Shown: positions 9,167-18,562 of the stretch, piece after piece
Layout of the letters: each line of letters opens with the position of its first letter
Numbering within the stretch: position 1 is the first letter of the stretch
Source: Actinomadura_E scrupuli
Lineage (GTDB): Bacteria; Actinomycetota; Actinomycetes; Streptosporangiales; Streptosporangiaceae
Assembly: GCF_050971785.1 (NCBI RefSeq)
Contig: NZ_JBPCCU010000001.1
Location: 1,612,001-1,676,000, forward strand
Reading direction: 5' to 3'
DNA length: 64,000 nt
The notes under the pieces: generated by a model
What the model was told of the DNA's origin: nothing
The model's input: the letters and a program-made list of their open reading frames with translations, nothing else
The model's database searches: none
Translations under genes and position numbers: made by a program

Positions 9167-11371
9167 GTGACGAGCCACCAGCGGACGGCAGGCACTACGG
9201 TGGCCCTCGTGCTGGAGCGTTTCCGGGAGTATGAACCACATATCGCCGCCGTACTCGGTGTCCGTTACTGCACGGTGTGCCAGACGAACGGGCAGAGTCT
9301 CCTTCTGGAGGGCGACGAACGGTTCACCGCCCCGGTGGTGGCGGCCGCGCTCGCCCGGCGCGGTCTCGAAGTCACCGGTGTCCGGCCGGGCGACGGAGTG
9401 ACGGACTGGCACGCCGACGTCGCGGAGGAAGGGCGCGGGGGACCCGGACGCTACCTGCTGTGGTGCGCTTATGGGCGACCCGACCGGGTGCAGAGCCTCG
9501 TCGTCATGGGGGAGCGGGACCGGCCGCTGATCGGCATCGGCGCGGACAGGCGCCGGTGGAGCCGCGCGTGGTGGCATCGCGACCACAGTCCGCTCAGCGG
9601 CCGGCTGCGGGTCACCGAGGATCAGGCGGAGCGTTGGGCGCGGGTACTCGGAACGAGCCTGCCGTCACCGGCGGAGGTGCTCACGCTGCTGGCCGAGGAC
9701 GCCGACCGGCCGGACGCCGCGCAGGGCCTGGAGTACCTCCCCGCGCGACGTGCCGAGATGGGGGCGCGTTACTGGACGATCTGCGGGCTGCGGTTCGGGC
9801 GGACCGGCGACGACCACGCGCTCGTTCAGGATGACGAGCCGCTGACCGAGGACGTGGTGGCACGGCGGCTGCGCGCGATGGGCCTGGAGCCGCTGACCGT
9901 CGAGTGGGCGGCCGGGAGGTGGGTCGCCGATCTGGCCTCTCCGGTGCCCCGCCACGGCCTTCGCCACTACGTCCGCCGCGGCAAGCGCGCCCACGCGGAC
10001 GAGATCCGCAGCCTCATCCCGCGCGTCGACCATGAGCAGTTGTACTACCGAAAGGACTCGGGCCGCTGGGAACGCTGGTCGGGGCTGATCCCCGGGGCCG
10101 GGCGGTCGCCGCACCACCTGGACGACATCAACGATGACGAGAGCGAGATCATGCTCATCGGCCGGGAACAGGCCGAGCGAGTGGCGCGGGCCCTGGACAT
10201 CGAGCTTCCGGGCGACGACGAACTGGTCGCCGTGGCCGGCCGCCTGCGGGCGGGCGAGCCGGCCCCGTCCCTGCCCCTGCGGTACCGCGAGCTGAGCCCG
10301 CGGTTCCAGGCGGCGGTCGGCGCCCGTTACTGCACGACCGTACGGGTGCCGGTACCTCCCGGATCGCGCCGGGAGGAGTGGGCGCAGGCCGCGGCGTTGC
10401 TGTTCGGAGACCGGCCGTTCACCCCGTCCCTGGTCGCCGACACGCTCACCGGCATGGGTCTGCGGGTCGTGAGCGTCCGGCCCTGCGACTGGCCGCCGGG
10501 GGACTGGTGGGCCGAACTCGACGGGGAGCCACGGTGCTGGGACGAGCGTCTCGACGCGGTCTGCCGCCGTGGTGAGTACGACCGCGTCCGTTATCTCGAA
10601 CGCCGGCTTCCCGATGTCGGCGTTCACCTGGGCTGTGATCCCGAGGACGGAAGCTGGGGCCCGCTGGGATGGACCGCCGGCCTTCCGCGCGGCTGGTGGG
10701 CGCGCACGGAGAACCGTGACTGGGCGCCCCATCCGCCGGACGAGGAGAGCCGGCTCCTCGTCACCCGCGAGCAGGCCGAACGCCTGGCCCGCGCCCTCGG
10801 GACCACCCTGCCCGCAGGCGAGCGATGGGAGGAGCTCGTCCAGGTCGCCGCCACGGCGCTGGACGGCCTTCAGTGCTCGGAGTACTCACCCGCCCTGCGG
10901 GAGGTGTTCGGCGTCGGTTACTGGTCGCTGTGCACACTGTCCCAGCACGGCGAGCCGGCCCTCCGGGCCCTGGTGCTCGGCGAGGAGCCGCTGGACGCGG
11001 TCACCGTGGCGGAACAGCTACGCGACATCGGAGTGGAGGCCACCGGGCTGACCTGGCATCGCGATCCCGAGGTATCCGAATGGCGGGGTGAACTGGTTGC
11101 CGACACGTCAGAGGATGCCTTTTCCTACTACACGCACAACCTGCGGCCATCGGGTGATCTGGGGGAGATCCTGGTGCTGAAGGGAGATGTCAAGATGTGG
11201 TACGACCCCTCCCTGGCCCGATGGAACCGGAGCGACCCGAGGAACATGGCCGGTAGCGTGCTGGTCAGCAGGCGGTCCGCCGAACGGCTGGCGCGGCGCC
11301 GGGGCGGCCGGCTGCCGGGCGAGGACGAGTTCGTGGCGCTCACTTCGATGTACGTGCCACCACGCTCCTGA
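9167..11371 (+). CDS. Four-repeat protein of unknown family
   Basis: This 734-residue protein consists of four tandem copies of one ~185-residue unit and has no recognisable domain otherwise. Each unit opens with a matching segment: EYEPHIAAVLGVRYCTVC (~21), EYLPARRAEMGARYWTIC (~188), ELSPRFQAAVGARYCTTV (~374) and EYSPALREVFGVGYWSLC (~570). Each closes with a helix: QAERWARVLGTSLPS, QAERVARALDIELPG, QAERLARALGTTLPA and SAERLARRRGGRLPG. In between lies a Trp-rich segment beginning like LRAMGLEPLTVEW. There is no signal peptide or membrane segment. The GTG start has GGAG 9 bases upstream; an internal GTG 12 codons later is possible. Function unknown; the architecture suggests a repeat-built binding surface. 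Confidence 0.85.
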   Translation: MTSHQRTAGTTVALVLERFREYEPHIAAVLGVRYCTVCQTNGQSLLLEGDERFTAPVVAAALARRGLEVTGVRPGDGVTDWHADVAEEGRGGPGRYLLWCAYGRPDRVQSLVVMGERDRPLIGIGADRRRWSRAWWHRDHSPLSGRLRVTEDQAERWARVLGTSLPSPAEVLTLLAEDADRPDAAQGLEYLPARRAEMGARYWTICGLRFGRTGDDHALVQDDEPLTEDVVARRLRAMGLEPLTVEWAAGRWVADLASPVPRHGLRHYVRRGKRAHADEIRSLIPRVDHEQLYYRKDSGRWERWSGLIPGAGRSPHHLDDINDDESEIMLIGREQAERVARALDIELPGDDELVAVAGRLRAGEPAPSLPLRYRELSPRFQAAVGARYCTTVRVPVPPGSRREEWAQAAALLFGDRPFTPSLVADTLTGMGLRVVSVRPCDWPPGDWWAELDGEPRCWDERLDAVCRRGEYDRVRYLERRLPDVGVHLGCDPEDGSWGPLGWTAGLPRGWWARTENRDWAPHPPDEESRLLVTREQAERLARALGTTLPAGERWEELVQVAATALDGLQCSEYSPALREVFGVGYWSLCTLSQHGEPALRALVLGEEPLDAVTVAEQLRDIGVEATGLTWHRDPEVSEWRGELVADTSEDAFSYYTHNLRPSGDLGEILVLKGDVKMWYDPSLARWNRSDPRNMAGSVLVSRRSAERLARRRGGRLPGEDEFVALTSMYVPPRS

Positions 11372-11423
11372 CGGCCTGTCGTCGGCTCGTTCGGCGTTCC
11401 GGCCGGGGTCGTCCTAGCCGGAG

Positions 11424-12314
11424 TCAGTGCACGGATTCGATCGCGGATGCGATCACCGAGGTCACGGCGTCCGGGTGCGATATCAGGGTCAGGTGGGAGC
11501 CGCCGTGGAACTCGGTGACCTTCGATCGTGCCCGGCGGGCCATGGACCGCTCCGCGGCCGGGGTGATGATCTGATCGCCGGTGCTGATGAAGTACCAGGA
11601 CGGGATCGTCTTCCACGCCGCGGCCTTCGACGGCGTCATGAACGCACTGGTCGAGGCCGCCCGCTGGGAGGCCCACAGGCGGACGGCGGTGTTCCGGGGC
11701 AGGTCCGAGGCGAACGAGCGGACGAAGACGCGCTGCTTGAGGTACAGATCCTTCGCTCCCTGGGGTGCTCCCGGGTAGGGCACCATGTCGTAGAGGGATG
11801 CAGCCTCTTGGTTGAGGGCAGAGCCGGAGCCGCTGAGCCGGCCGGTGGTCTCACCCACGTCGGGTGCCGCGGCGTCGACGTACACGAGGGCCTTGACGTT
11901 CGGGTCGCCCGCGGCCGCGTTCGTGATCACCGAGCCTCCGTAGGAGTGCCCGACGAGCACGATCGGGCCGGAAACGGTCTTCAGGAAGTCGGCCACGGAC
12001 GCGGCGTCGGTGGTGAGATTCCGGAGCGGATTGGCTATGGCCCGTACGGCACAGCCTGCTCGTTGCAGGGAGTTCACCTCTCCGTTCCAGCTCGAGGCGT
12101 CGGCCCAGGCGCCGTGCACCAGGACGACCGTGGGCCGGGAGCGACCAGGTGATCGGCAGGGCACCGGCCCGCTCGTGAACGTGGCCGACGCACGATCCGT
12201 CGTCGCCCGGGCGCTGGTGGCCGACGACGCCGCCGCCGACGTGGCGATCATGGTGAGTGCCGCCATGGGCGCGAGCACCGTGAGCCTTCGCCGGATCCCT
12301 GTCATCTCCCCCAT
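11424..12314 (-). CDS. Secreted alpha/beta hydrolase
   Basis: The protein has 296 residues from the ATG at 12314, which is preceded by GAAAGG at 8 bases; the frame is open upstream but without coding character. The signal peptide is GIRRRLTVLAPMAALTMIA followed by SAAA. The fold's hallmarks are the HGAW oxyanion segment (VVLVHGAWADASSW), nucleophile elbow GHSYGG, an acid in STGDQIITP and a late His in GGSHLTLISHP. This is the esterase/haloperoxidase-like family that acts on esters or similar small substrates. It is exported, stands alone and is convergent with the repeat-protein gene. The natural substrate cannot be inferred. Confidence 0.88.
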   Translation of the reverse strand: MGEMTGIRRRLTVLAPMAALTMIATSAAASSATSARATTDRASATFTSGPVPCRSPGRSRPTVVLVHGAWADASSWNGEVNSLQRAGCAVRAIANPLRNLTTDAASVADFLKTVSGPIVLVGHSYGGSVITNAAAGDPNVKALVYVDAAAPDVGETTGRLSGSGSALNQEAASLYDMVPYPGAPQGAKDLYLKQRVFVRSFASDLPRNTAVRLWASQRAASTSAFMTPSKAAAWKTIPSWYFISTGDQIITPAAERSMARRARSKVTEFHGGSHLTLISHPDAVTSVIASAIESVH

Positions 12315-12476
12315 CGCCGCGACCTTTCGTTGGGTACGCCTTCCCCCATGCTGTTGATCGGCCGGCCGTTCCACATCACCCGAACTAACAGGTGTATCCG
12401 TTCCCGGCGCGCCCGGCCCGGCCAGGGCCCGCCTGGCATGCCGCATCAGGCCGTCGGCGCGAGGCCCGGCACCGCC

Positions 12477-13418
12477 TCATGGCCCGGTCACGCGGTGGTT
12501 CCGGTTACGGCGGGTGAGCAGTGCAGCGTCGGCGATGCCGGTGTCGGCGAGGGTGATGACACGGGCGTCCGGGTGGGCGGTCGCCGCGAGCCGGGCGAGG
12601 ACGTGCCCGGGGGGTGTCTGGATGTACAGCGTCGTGCCGAGTTCGCCGAGCAGCGCGGTGGCGTCGCGCCAGTTCACCGTGGTGGCGATGCTGCGGGCGA
12701 GGTCGTTGAGGACGGCGTCGGCGTCATGGAGGACGCGGCCGGTGGCGCCGCCGAGGTAGGGGACGCCGAGGTGGCGCCGGGGGAGACGGGCGAGGTGGCC
12801 CGCCATGGCGTCGGCGACGTGGCCGAGTAGCGGGCAGTGCGAGGGGACGCTGATGCCCAGGTCCAGGACGCGCCGGGCGCCGGCCCGCGCGGCCGCCGTG
12901 GTGAGGCGATCGAGGGCCCGGGTGCTGCCGGCGACCACGACCTGCTGGTCGGTGTCGATGACGGCAACGTAGGCCGGGTCGTCGTGCGTGGTGATCGATC
13001 GGACCACGCGTCCGACCTGGGGCACGCTCAGCCCGAGGACCGCGGCCATGCCGTACCCGGAGGGGTAGGCGTCGCGCATCAGCTCACCGCGGTGGTGCAC
13101 GGCGGTGAGGGCTTCGGCGAAGGTCAGGGCGCCGGCGGCGACGGCGGCGGGGAACGCTCCGGCGGAGTGGCCGGCCACCGTGTCGGGAGCGGCGCCTTCG
13201 CCGGCGAGGGCGCGGGTCGCGGCGACCCCGCTGATGCAGAGCGCGACCTGGGTGTTCACCGTGGATCGCAGTGCCTCTGCGGTGTCCTGCCGGGACGAGC
13301 CGGGCAGGACCTGCTCCGCCTCGGCGAGGGTCGCCACGACGGCCGGATGGTCGGGCAGGTCGTGCAGCATCCCGGGCCGCTGGGTGCCCTGGCCGGGGTA
13401 CAGGAATGCGACGCTCAT
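12477..13418 (-). CDS. mdcH: Malonate decarboxylase epsilon subunit, malonyl-CoA:ACP transacylase
   Basis: MdcH loads malonyl groups from malonyl-CoA onto the decarboxylase acyl carrier protein to prime the cycle. The 313-residue protein has the FabD-type fold, with YPGQGTQ near the N-terminus and the catalytic nucleophile elbow GHSAG (residues ~92-96), plus the catalytic His in PSHCPLL near residue 195. The start at 13418 overlaps the mdcG stop as ATGA. This is the last gene of the mdc operon, matching the A-B-C-D-E-G-H order known from Klebsiella without F and R. A stand-alone fatty-acid FabD is unlikely given this context. Confidence 0.92.
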   Translation of the reverse strand: MSVAFLYPGQGTQRPGMLHDLPDHPAVVATLAEAEQVLPGSSRQDTAEALRSTVNTQVALCISGVAATRALAGEGAAPDTVAGHSAGAFPAAVAAGALTFAEALTAVHHRGELMRDAYPSGYGMAAVLGLSVPQVGRVVRSITTHDDPAYVAVIDTDQQVVVAGSTRALDRLTTAAARAGARRVLDLGISVPSHCPLLGHVADAMAGHLARLPRRHLGVPYLGGATGRVLHDADAVLNDLARSIATTVNWRDATALLGELGTTLYIQTPPGHVLARLAATAHPDARVITLADTGIADAALLTRRNRNHRVTGP

Positions 13419-14029
13419 CCGCAGACCCACGGATCGCGCACCATTCTCGGGCCGTGGTCGGTGCGGGCCAGGACCAGGCCGCCGGGGCGTGCCCATTCGG
13501 TGAGGCCGACCCCGCCGGCCGGAGTCTCCAGCTGGCAGTCGACTCGGACCGCGAGCCCGGTGAAGGCGGCGACGAGCCGCGCGGCCCGAGTGCGACTCAG
13601 CCGGCGCGGTGTCCGTATCAGCAGGTCGAGGTCGCTTTCAGGGTGGGCGGTGGGCTGCCCGGTCGCCAGCTCGAAGCCGACGCTGCCGACCGGGCCCCAC
13701 CCGGTATCGCCGTCCAGTTCGGTGGCGAGCCGGAGGGCGACGGCGGACAGGGCGGCGGCGAACCGGGGGAGGCAGGGCCGCCGCTCCCTGAGTTCTTCGG
13801 GAGGCACGGAGCAGGTGACTTCGCCGACGGGAAGCAGAACGGGGTGCCGCTGCCACCGTTCCGGCCCGCGTACGCCCACCGGGACGAGGCCGGGCGGGCG
13901 CGGAGCTCGCCGTACGACGCCCCAGGGGCAGGCGGCGAGCGATGCGGAGGCCCAGGGCGGGAGGGCGTCGCCGAGCGCGGCATCCGGGGTGAGCCGCAGC
14001 AGGTCGTGCGGGCGCGGGATCACTGCCAT
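13415..14029 (-). CDS. mdcG: Malonate decarboxylase holo-ACP synthase (phosphoribosyl-dephospho-CoA transferase)
   Basis: MdcG attaches the 2'-(5''-phosphoribosyl)-3'-dephospho-CoA prosthetic group to the carrier protein MdcC. The 204-residue protein carries the nucleotidyltransferase signature GSVGFELATG and ESDLDLLIR, whose two Asp residues should bind the metal. The start ATG at 14029 (MAVIPRPHD) lies just inside the 3' end of mdcE, and the stop overlaps mdcH. A much longer frame upstream is an antisense-type Arg-rich shadow. Together with MdcB it forms the cofactor-installation pair, so the cluster can make a functional carrier protein by itself. Confidence 0.9.
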   Translation of the reverse strand: MAVIPRPHDLLRLTPDAALGDALPPWASASLAACPWGVVRRAPRPPGLVPVGVRGPERWQRHPVLLPVGEVTCSVPPEELRERRPCLPRFAAALSAVALRLATELDGDTGWGPVGSVGFELATGQPTAHPESDLDLLIRTPRRLSRTRAARLVAAFTGLAVRVDCQLETPAGGVGLTEWARPGGLVLARTDHGPRMVRDPWVCG

Positions 14030-14826
14030 TGGGCGGCGAGTGCCTCGTGGACGCGGCGGGAGGCGGCCCGGGCCCGCCGGCCGCCGGGCGAGGTGAGGCG
14101 GTTGCTCAGGTCGCGGGGGCCGCTGCGGGCCCGTCCGACGGCGGCGGTGAGCGCGTCCCTTGCCCGCTGGACGTCCCCCTCGGTGGGATCGTCGGCGTCC
14201 TCGACGTCCAGGAGGTCGTCGCACAGCCCGAGCTCCGCCCAGTCGGCGACGTCGTAGGACAGCGGGAGGATGCGTCGTGCCAGCTCGTCGAGCTCGTCGA
14301 CGGTCCGCAGGGTCACCCTCGCGGCGGCCTCCCTGTGCATGGCGTGGATCACCACGCCGGGGTCGTTGAGTGCCAGGATCTGGTTCGCCTGGAAGCCGTG
14401 TGCGAGTAGTCCGCCGGACAGTGCCGTTCCGACGATGAGAGTGATCACTGGGTGGCCGGCGGTACGGGCGGAGACGTAGGCGTCCACGGCGGTGGCCAGC
14501 GCATGGTGGAGCCCGAGCATTTCCTCGACGCGCCCGTATGCCTGGCTGGGGACGTCGACGACGGCGATGATCGGGCGGCGGCGATCATCGGGGAGATGTG
14601 CGTCCGCGGCGCTGACCTGGGTCAGCGCCTCGGCGAGCGCGAGCCCCTCGCGGAGGCCCACCTCGCCCCTGCGGGCCCGGTGATAGGGGCTCTGCGGGTC
14701 CGGTATGACGGCGATCAGGCGGGCGGTGTCGTCGCCCAGCGTGAGGTCCGCCGTCAGCACGGACGGGACCACGTCGCGCACGTCGCCGTCGGCGAGCGCC
14801 TGTGCCCAGTTCCGGCCGCGGCTCAT
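14020..14826 (-). CDS. mdcE: Malonate decarboxylase gamma subunit
   Basis: MdcE (268 residues) is the second carboxyltransferase-fold subunit and with MdcD decarboxylates malonyl-S-ACP to acetyl-S-ACP and CO2. The crotonase-like fold is visible in IIAVVDVPSQAYGRVEEM, HPVITLIVGTALSGG and HGFQANQILALNDPGVVIHA, all typical of this subunit. The ATG at 14826 overlaps the mdcD stop. The C-terminal ~60 residues are Arg/Ala-rich and match no motif I know, although gamma subunits often vary there. It acts in the cytosol as part of the MdcACDE complex. Confidence 0.92.
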   Translation of the reverse strand: MSRGRNWAQALADGDVRDVVPSVLTADLTLGDDTARLIAVIPDPQSPYHRARRGEVGLREGLALAEALTQVSAADAHLPDDRRRPIIAVVDVPSQAYGRVEEMLGLHHALATAVDAYVSARTAGHPVITLIVGTALSGGLLAHGFQANQILALNDPGVVIHAMHREAAARVTLRTVDELDELARRILPLSYDVADWAELGLCDDLLDVEDADDPTEGDVQRARDALTAAVGRARSGPRDLSNRLTSPGGRRARAASRRVHEALAAQWQ

Positions 14827-15722
14827 CGCCGGTCTCCCTTCGGCGGCACGGCCCTCGCCCACACTCCGGCGAGGTCTGCCGGCTCCGGCGGACGGGCCGG
14901 ATCGGCGGCTTCGAGGCGGGCCCGCAGCTCGCCGATGCGCTGGGAGCGGTGTGCACCGGGCACGCCGGCTCTCACGGCGTCCAGCACGGCGGATCGTATG
15001 GCGCCGACGTCGTCGAGGACGAGCACGTCCGCCAGACCGGTCCGGGTACGCTGCGCGCCGCCATCGATCGACCAGATCAGTGGGTGGTCGGAGGCGTCGA
15101 ACTCGGCGATGCCGGCTTCGGACTCGATCACTTCGGGACCGTCGAGCCCGAGGCGGCCCTCCCTGGTCATGACCAGTCTGGTGCACAGCCCAGCGGCGAT
15201 GCTCATGCCACCGAAACAGCCCAGCGTTCCGGCGATGACGCCGATGACGGGCTGGAGGGCACGCAGCTCCAGCAACGCGGAACACACCTCCGCGACCGTG
15301 GCCAGGCCCAGGTTGGCCTCCTGCAGGCGTACGCCGCCGGTCTCCAGGAGCAGGACGGCCACGGTCGGCGTACCGTCGCGGTTGTCACGGGCGGCGAGGG
15401 ACAGCGTGGCCGCGATCTTCGCACCGGAGACCTCACCGATGCCGCCGCCCTGGAAGGCCTGCTCGATGGCGATCACGACCGCGGGTCGCCCGCCGAGCCC
15501 GCCCTTGACCACGACGACGCCGTCGTCGGACTGCGGGACGACGCCCTGGGGCTCCAGCCAGGGCGACTCGATACGGTCGAAGGGGCCGCACAGTTCGCGG
15601 GCGGTACCGTCGTCGAGCAGCGCCCTGGCGCGTGCCCGGGCGGTCAGCTCGATGAAGCCGGCGCGGGTCAGCAGCGCCCTCCAGTCCGTGTCCGTGCCCG
15701 GCGGAGTCGTCGCGGACGTCAT
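14823..15722 (-). CDS. mdcD: Malonate decarboxylase beta subunit
   Basis: MdcD (299 residues) forms with MdcE the malonyl-S-ACP decarboxylase. It resembles carboxyltransferase beta chains: AFQGGGIGEVSGAKIAA (residues ~100-116), LLLETGGVRLQEAN and GVIAGTLGCFGGMSIAAG are the oxyanion-hole and subunit-interface glycine clusters. The ATG at 15722 overlaps the mdcC stop. This member does not need biotin, and no biotin carrier domain occurs anywhere in the cluster. That identifies the biotin-independent, ACP-based malonate decarboxylase rather than the Na+-pumping membrane form. Confidence 0.93.
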   Translation of the reverse strand: MTSATTPPGTDTDWRALLTRAGFIELTARARARALLDDGTARELCGPFDRIESPWLEPQGVVPQSDDGVVVVKGGLGGRPAVVIAIEQAFQGGGIGEVSGAKIAATLSLAARDNRDGTPTVAVLLLETGGVRLQEANLGLATVAEVCSALLELRALQPVIGVIAGTLGCFGGMSIAAGLCTRLVMTREGRLGLDGPEVIESEAGIAEFDASDHPLIWSIDGGAQRTRTGLADVLVLDDVGAIRSAVLDAVRAGVPGAHRSQRIGELRARLEAADPARPPEPADLAGVWARAVPPKGDRR

Positions 15723-16012
15723 GGCCTGCCCTCCTCGATGGCCTGCCGCAGGCGCAGGGTGACCACGGCGGGCGTCGCGCCGAAGTCGTTGAGCTCGAAG
15801 CTCCCGGCGACGCGGTGACGCGCGAAGAACCGCTCCAGCACGGTCCGCCACACCGTGTCGAAGCCGTCGACGCTGGTGCGTACGCGCACTCGAGCGGCGC
15901 CGGTCGGCTCCGGGCTCATCAGCACCTCCAGATCCCCCGAGCCGACCACCCCGACGTGCGCTCGCCGGGCGGGTCGCCGGTCGGCGGGGAACTCGTAGTT
16001 CAGCGTCTGCAC
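15719..16012 (-). CDS. mdcC: Malonate decarboxylase acyl carrier protein (delta subunit)
   Basis: MdcC is the 97-residue carrier protein whose Ser holds the phosphoribosyl-dephospho-CoA arm and carries acetyl and malonyl groups between active sites. The modification site is the Ser in VGVVGSGDLEVLM. The GTG start at 16012 has GGAGG 7 bases upstream, the best ribosome binding site in the cluster; an upstream extension to 16054 lacks one. The strong site fits the need for excess carrier protein. The start lies within the 3' end of mdcB and the stop overlaps mdcD. Confidence 0.92.
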   Translation of the reverse strand: MQTLNYEFPADRRPARRAHVGVVGSGDLEVLMSPEPTGAARVRVRTSVDGFDTVWRTVLERFFARHRVAGSFELNDFGATPAVVTLRLRQAIEEGRP

Positions 16013-16902
16013 GCGAGTACCTCCCTTTCGGCGCGGCGAGGCCGCTCTGGCCACGGCACCATGTCGAGGAAGAGCGCGACGGCCAGCAGGTCGGCGCTCC
16101 CGCCCGGCGACAGCCGCAGCGAGCGCAGCCGCTCGTCCAGTTCGAGGAGGGCGGCACGGCCGGAGTCCGTACCCGTGCCTCCTTCGGCCAGCACACGCTC
16201 GGCACCCAGCCGCACGACGCGCAGGCCCTCGACGCCGCCACGATGCAGGACGCAGGTGTCGTCCAGGAGGCTCATCACCTCCAGCAGCGCGTCCAGCCGG
16301 GCCACGTCCTCGGCGAGCCCGGCCCTCCTCGCCCGGCGCAGCCGCGGCAGGGCGACGCCGACGACGTGCGGGAAGCCCGCCTCGGCCTCGCCGCGGGCGC
16401 CGCGCACCCTGTATCGCCGCCGAACCCGCTCACCGTGGGAGACCTTCCCTGCCGGGACGTGCCGGTCGGGAAGGGCCGCCAGCCGGGCCGCACGGCGGAC
16501 GGCGGCACGCTCGTCGCCGGCGTCGACGGCGCCGGCGACCAGCAGGCCCAGCGCCCACAGCGCCCCGCGGTGCGTGTTCACCCCCCGGGTGGCCCACAGC
16601 ATGGTCCGCTCGCCCGCACGACCGAGCCGCCCCAGCTCCTCGCGAAGCCCGGCCCCGACGGCCATTCGCGATGCGGCGTCCGCGACGAGACCGAACGTGG
16701 GCCGCAACGCCTCGGCGGAGGCCAGCAGGAGCGGCAGATCCATGTCGTCGTGCGCGCCCCGCCCCCGGCGGTCGACCAGGCCGGGCTTGGGGCTCAGCCG
16801 TGCCTCCTCCTGGAGCGCCCGGACCGCCATGCCGGCGAGCAGGGCCGCGGGCGGCCTCGAGGTACGTCGGCCCGCCGAAGGCCCGATACCCATGACGATC
16901 AT
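16000..16902 (-). CDS. mdcB: Triphosphoribosyl-dephospho-CoA synthase
   Basis: MdcB (300 residues) condenses ATP with dephospho-CoA to form 2'-(5''-triphosphoribosyl)-3'-dephospho-CoA, the precursor of the MdcC prosthetic group. Family signatures are LSPKPGLVDRRGRGAHDDMD near residue 35 and GVNTHRGALWALG near residue 110, shared with CitG. The ATG at 16902 begins 7 bases after mdcA; an ATG three codons later is possible. No citrate lyase genes are present and the mdc neighbours are complete, so the malonate-specific assignment is firm. Confidence 0.92.
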   Translation of the reverse strand: MIVMGIGPSAGRRTSRPPAALLAGMAVRALQEEARLSPKPGLVDRRGRGAHDDMDLPLLLASAEALRPTFGLVADAASRMAVGAGLREELGRLGRAGERTMLWATRGVNTHRGALWALGLLVAGAVDAGDERAAVRRAARLAALPDRHVPAGKVSHGERVRRRYRVRGARGEAEAGFPHVVGVALPRLRRARRAGLAEDVARLDALLEVMSLLDDTCVLHRGGVEGLRVVRLGAERVLAEGGTGTDSGRAALLELDERLRSLRLSPGGSADLLAVALFLDMVPWPERPRRAEREVLACRR

Positions 16903-16909
16903 CGGTGGG

Positions 16910-18562
16910 TCACCACGTCCGGAACCGCGCGGGCGGATCGTACAGGCCACCGGACCAGGCGACGAGATCTTCGATGCTGCGGGCCGCCAGCAAGGAGCGG
17001 TGCGCTCTGCGGACGTCGACCTCGAGGTCCTCGGGCAGAGCCACCAGCCCGGTACGGCGCAGCTCCCGCACACGGCGCTCGTCCATGTCACGGCCGACCG
17101 GCGTGGCGCCCGCGACCGCGGCCACCGCCTCGCGCCGTTCGGCCAGGCTGGTGGCCAGGTAGAGATAGGCCACGCCCTCCTCGGTCACCACGTGGCTGAC
17201 GTCGTCCCCGTAGATCATGATCGGCGGGACGGGCATGCCGGCGTCCTTCCCCACCTGGACCGCGTCCAGCGATTCGACGAACGCGGGAATCCCCCCGGAA
17301 CGGAAGGTCTGCGTGATCTGCACGACGAGCTTGCGTCCTCGCAGCGCCGGGGCCTCGCCGGTCAGCAGACTCAGCCACGCCGGCGACGCATGCCTGCGGC
17401 CGTGCGGATCGTGCCCCATGTTGGGCGCTCCGCCGAAACCGGACAGCCGGCCCTCGGTGACCGTCGAGGAGTTCGCGCAGGCGTCGATCTGCAGCGACGA
17501 TCCGATGAACAGATCCACGGCGTACTGTCCCGCGAGCTGGCACAGCACCCGGTTTGATCGAAGCGATCCGTCGCCGCCGGTGAAGAACACGTCGGGGCGG
17601 GCGGCGACATAGCGCTCCGTGCCGGGCTCGCCGCCGAAGCAGTGCACCGACTCCACCCAGCCGCTCTCGATGGCGGGAATGAGCGTCGGATGCGGGTTGA
17701 GGGCCCAGTACTTACAGATCTTCCCGCGCAGGCCCAGTTCCGCACCGTAGGTGGGCAGGATGAGTTCGATCGCGGCGGTATCGAAGCCGATTCCGTGATT
17801 CAGCGCGGTCACCTCATGGCGCTCGTAGATCCCCCGCAGCGCCAGCATGGCCATGAGGATCTCCACCTGGCCGATATGGCGGGGATCCCGCGTGAACAAC
17901 GGCTCCAGCGCGAACGGCCGGGGACTCTCCACGACCAGGTCCACCCAGTCCCCGGGGATGTCCACCCGGGGAACCCTGTCCACCAGTTCGTTGACCTGGA
18001 CCAGCACCACCCCGTCGCGGAAGGCCGTTGCCTCGGCGATGGTCGGAGTGTCCTCGGTATTGGGACCGGTGTACAGGTTGCCCTCGTGGTCGGCCTGCTC
18101 GGCGCAGAGCAACGCGACGTCCGGAGCGAGGTCGACGAACATCCGCGCGTACAACTCCACATAGGTGTGAATCGCCCCGACCTCGACCTTGTGGTCGGCG
18201 ACCAACTGCGCCATCCGTACGCTCTGCGGACCGGCGTAGGCGAAGTCGAGACGGCGGGCGATGCCGTTCTCGAAAACGTCCAGATGCTCGGGCAGGCTGA
18301 TCGAGGAAATCAATAGATGCAGGTCATGTACCACATCCGGATCGCAACCGGCCAGCGCCGCGGCGAGGAAATCCGCCTGCTTCTGGTTGTCCCCTTCCAG
18401 AACCACGCGGTCGCCCGGACGCAGCAAAGCCTGCAGAACATCGTGTATCCGCGCGGCCTCCAGTACTCGGCCCGAGGTAAAGGACCGTACGGCCTCCAGC
18501 CGATCCCGTTTCGCGCTCCGCCGCCGCGTCCAATCCCGGGTGACCGCCTCCGTGAATTTCAC
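16910..18562 (-). CDS. mdcA: Malonate decarboxylase alpha subunit, acetyl-S-ACP:malonate transferase
   Basis: MdcA (550 residues, usual family length) exchanges the acetyl group on the carrier protein for malonate, giving malonyl-S-ACP and acetate. It is a CoA-transferase-fold protein; conserved stretches include LEGDNQKQADFLAAAL, EQADHEGNLYTGPNTEDTPT, ALNHGIGFDTAAIELILP and LSGFGGAPNMGHDPHGR. The GTG start at 18562 has a G-rich site just upstream. It opens the mdc block. The 123-base gap before it, downstream of the NRAMP gene on the same strand, could hold a promoter or be read through. Confidence 0.95.
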   Translation of the reverse strand: MKFTEAVTRDWTRRRSAKRDRLEAVRSFTSGRVLEAARIHDVLQALLRPGDRVVLEGDNQKQADFLAAALAGCDPDVVHDLHLLISSISLPEHLDVFENGIARRLDFAYAGPQSVRMAQLVADHKVEVGAIHTYVELYARMFVDLAPDVALLCAEQADHEGNLYTGPNTEDTPTIAEATAFRDGVVLVQVNELVDRVPRVDIPGDWVDLVVESPRPFALEPLFTRDPRHIGQVEILMAMLALRGIYERHEVTALNHGIGFDTAAIELILPTYGAELGLRGKICKYWALNPHPTLIPAIESGWVESVHCFGGEPGTERYVAARPDVFFTGGDGSLRSNRVLCQLAGQYAVDLFIGSSLQIDACANSSTVTEGRLSGFGGAPNMGHDPHGRRHASPAWLSLLTGEAPALRGRKLVVQITQTFRSGGIPAFVESLDAVQVGKDAGMPVPPIMIYGDDVSHVVTEEGVAYLYLATSLAERREAVAAVAGATPVGRDMDERRVRELRRTGLVALPEDLEVDVRRAHRSLLAARSIEDLVAWSGGLYDPPARFRTW

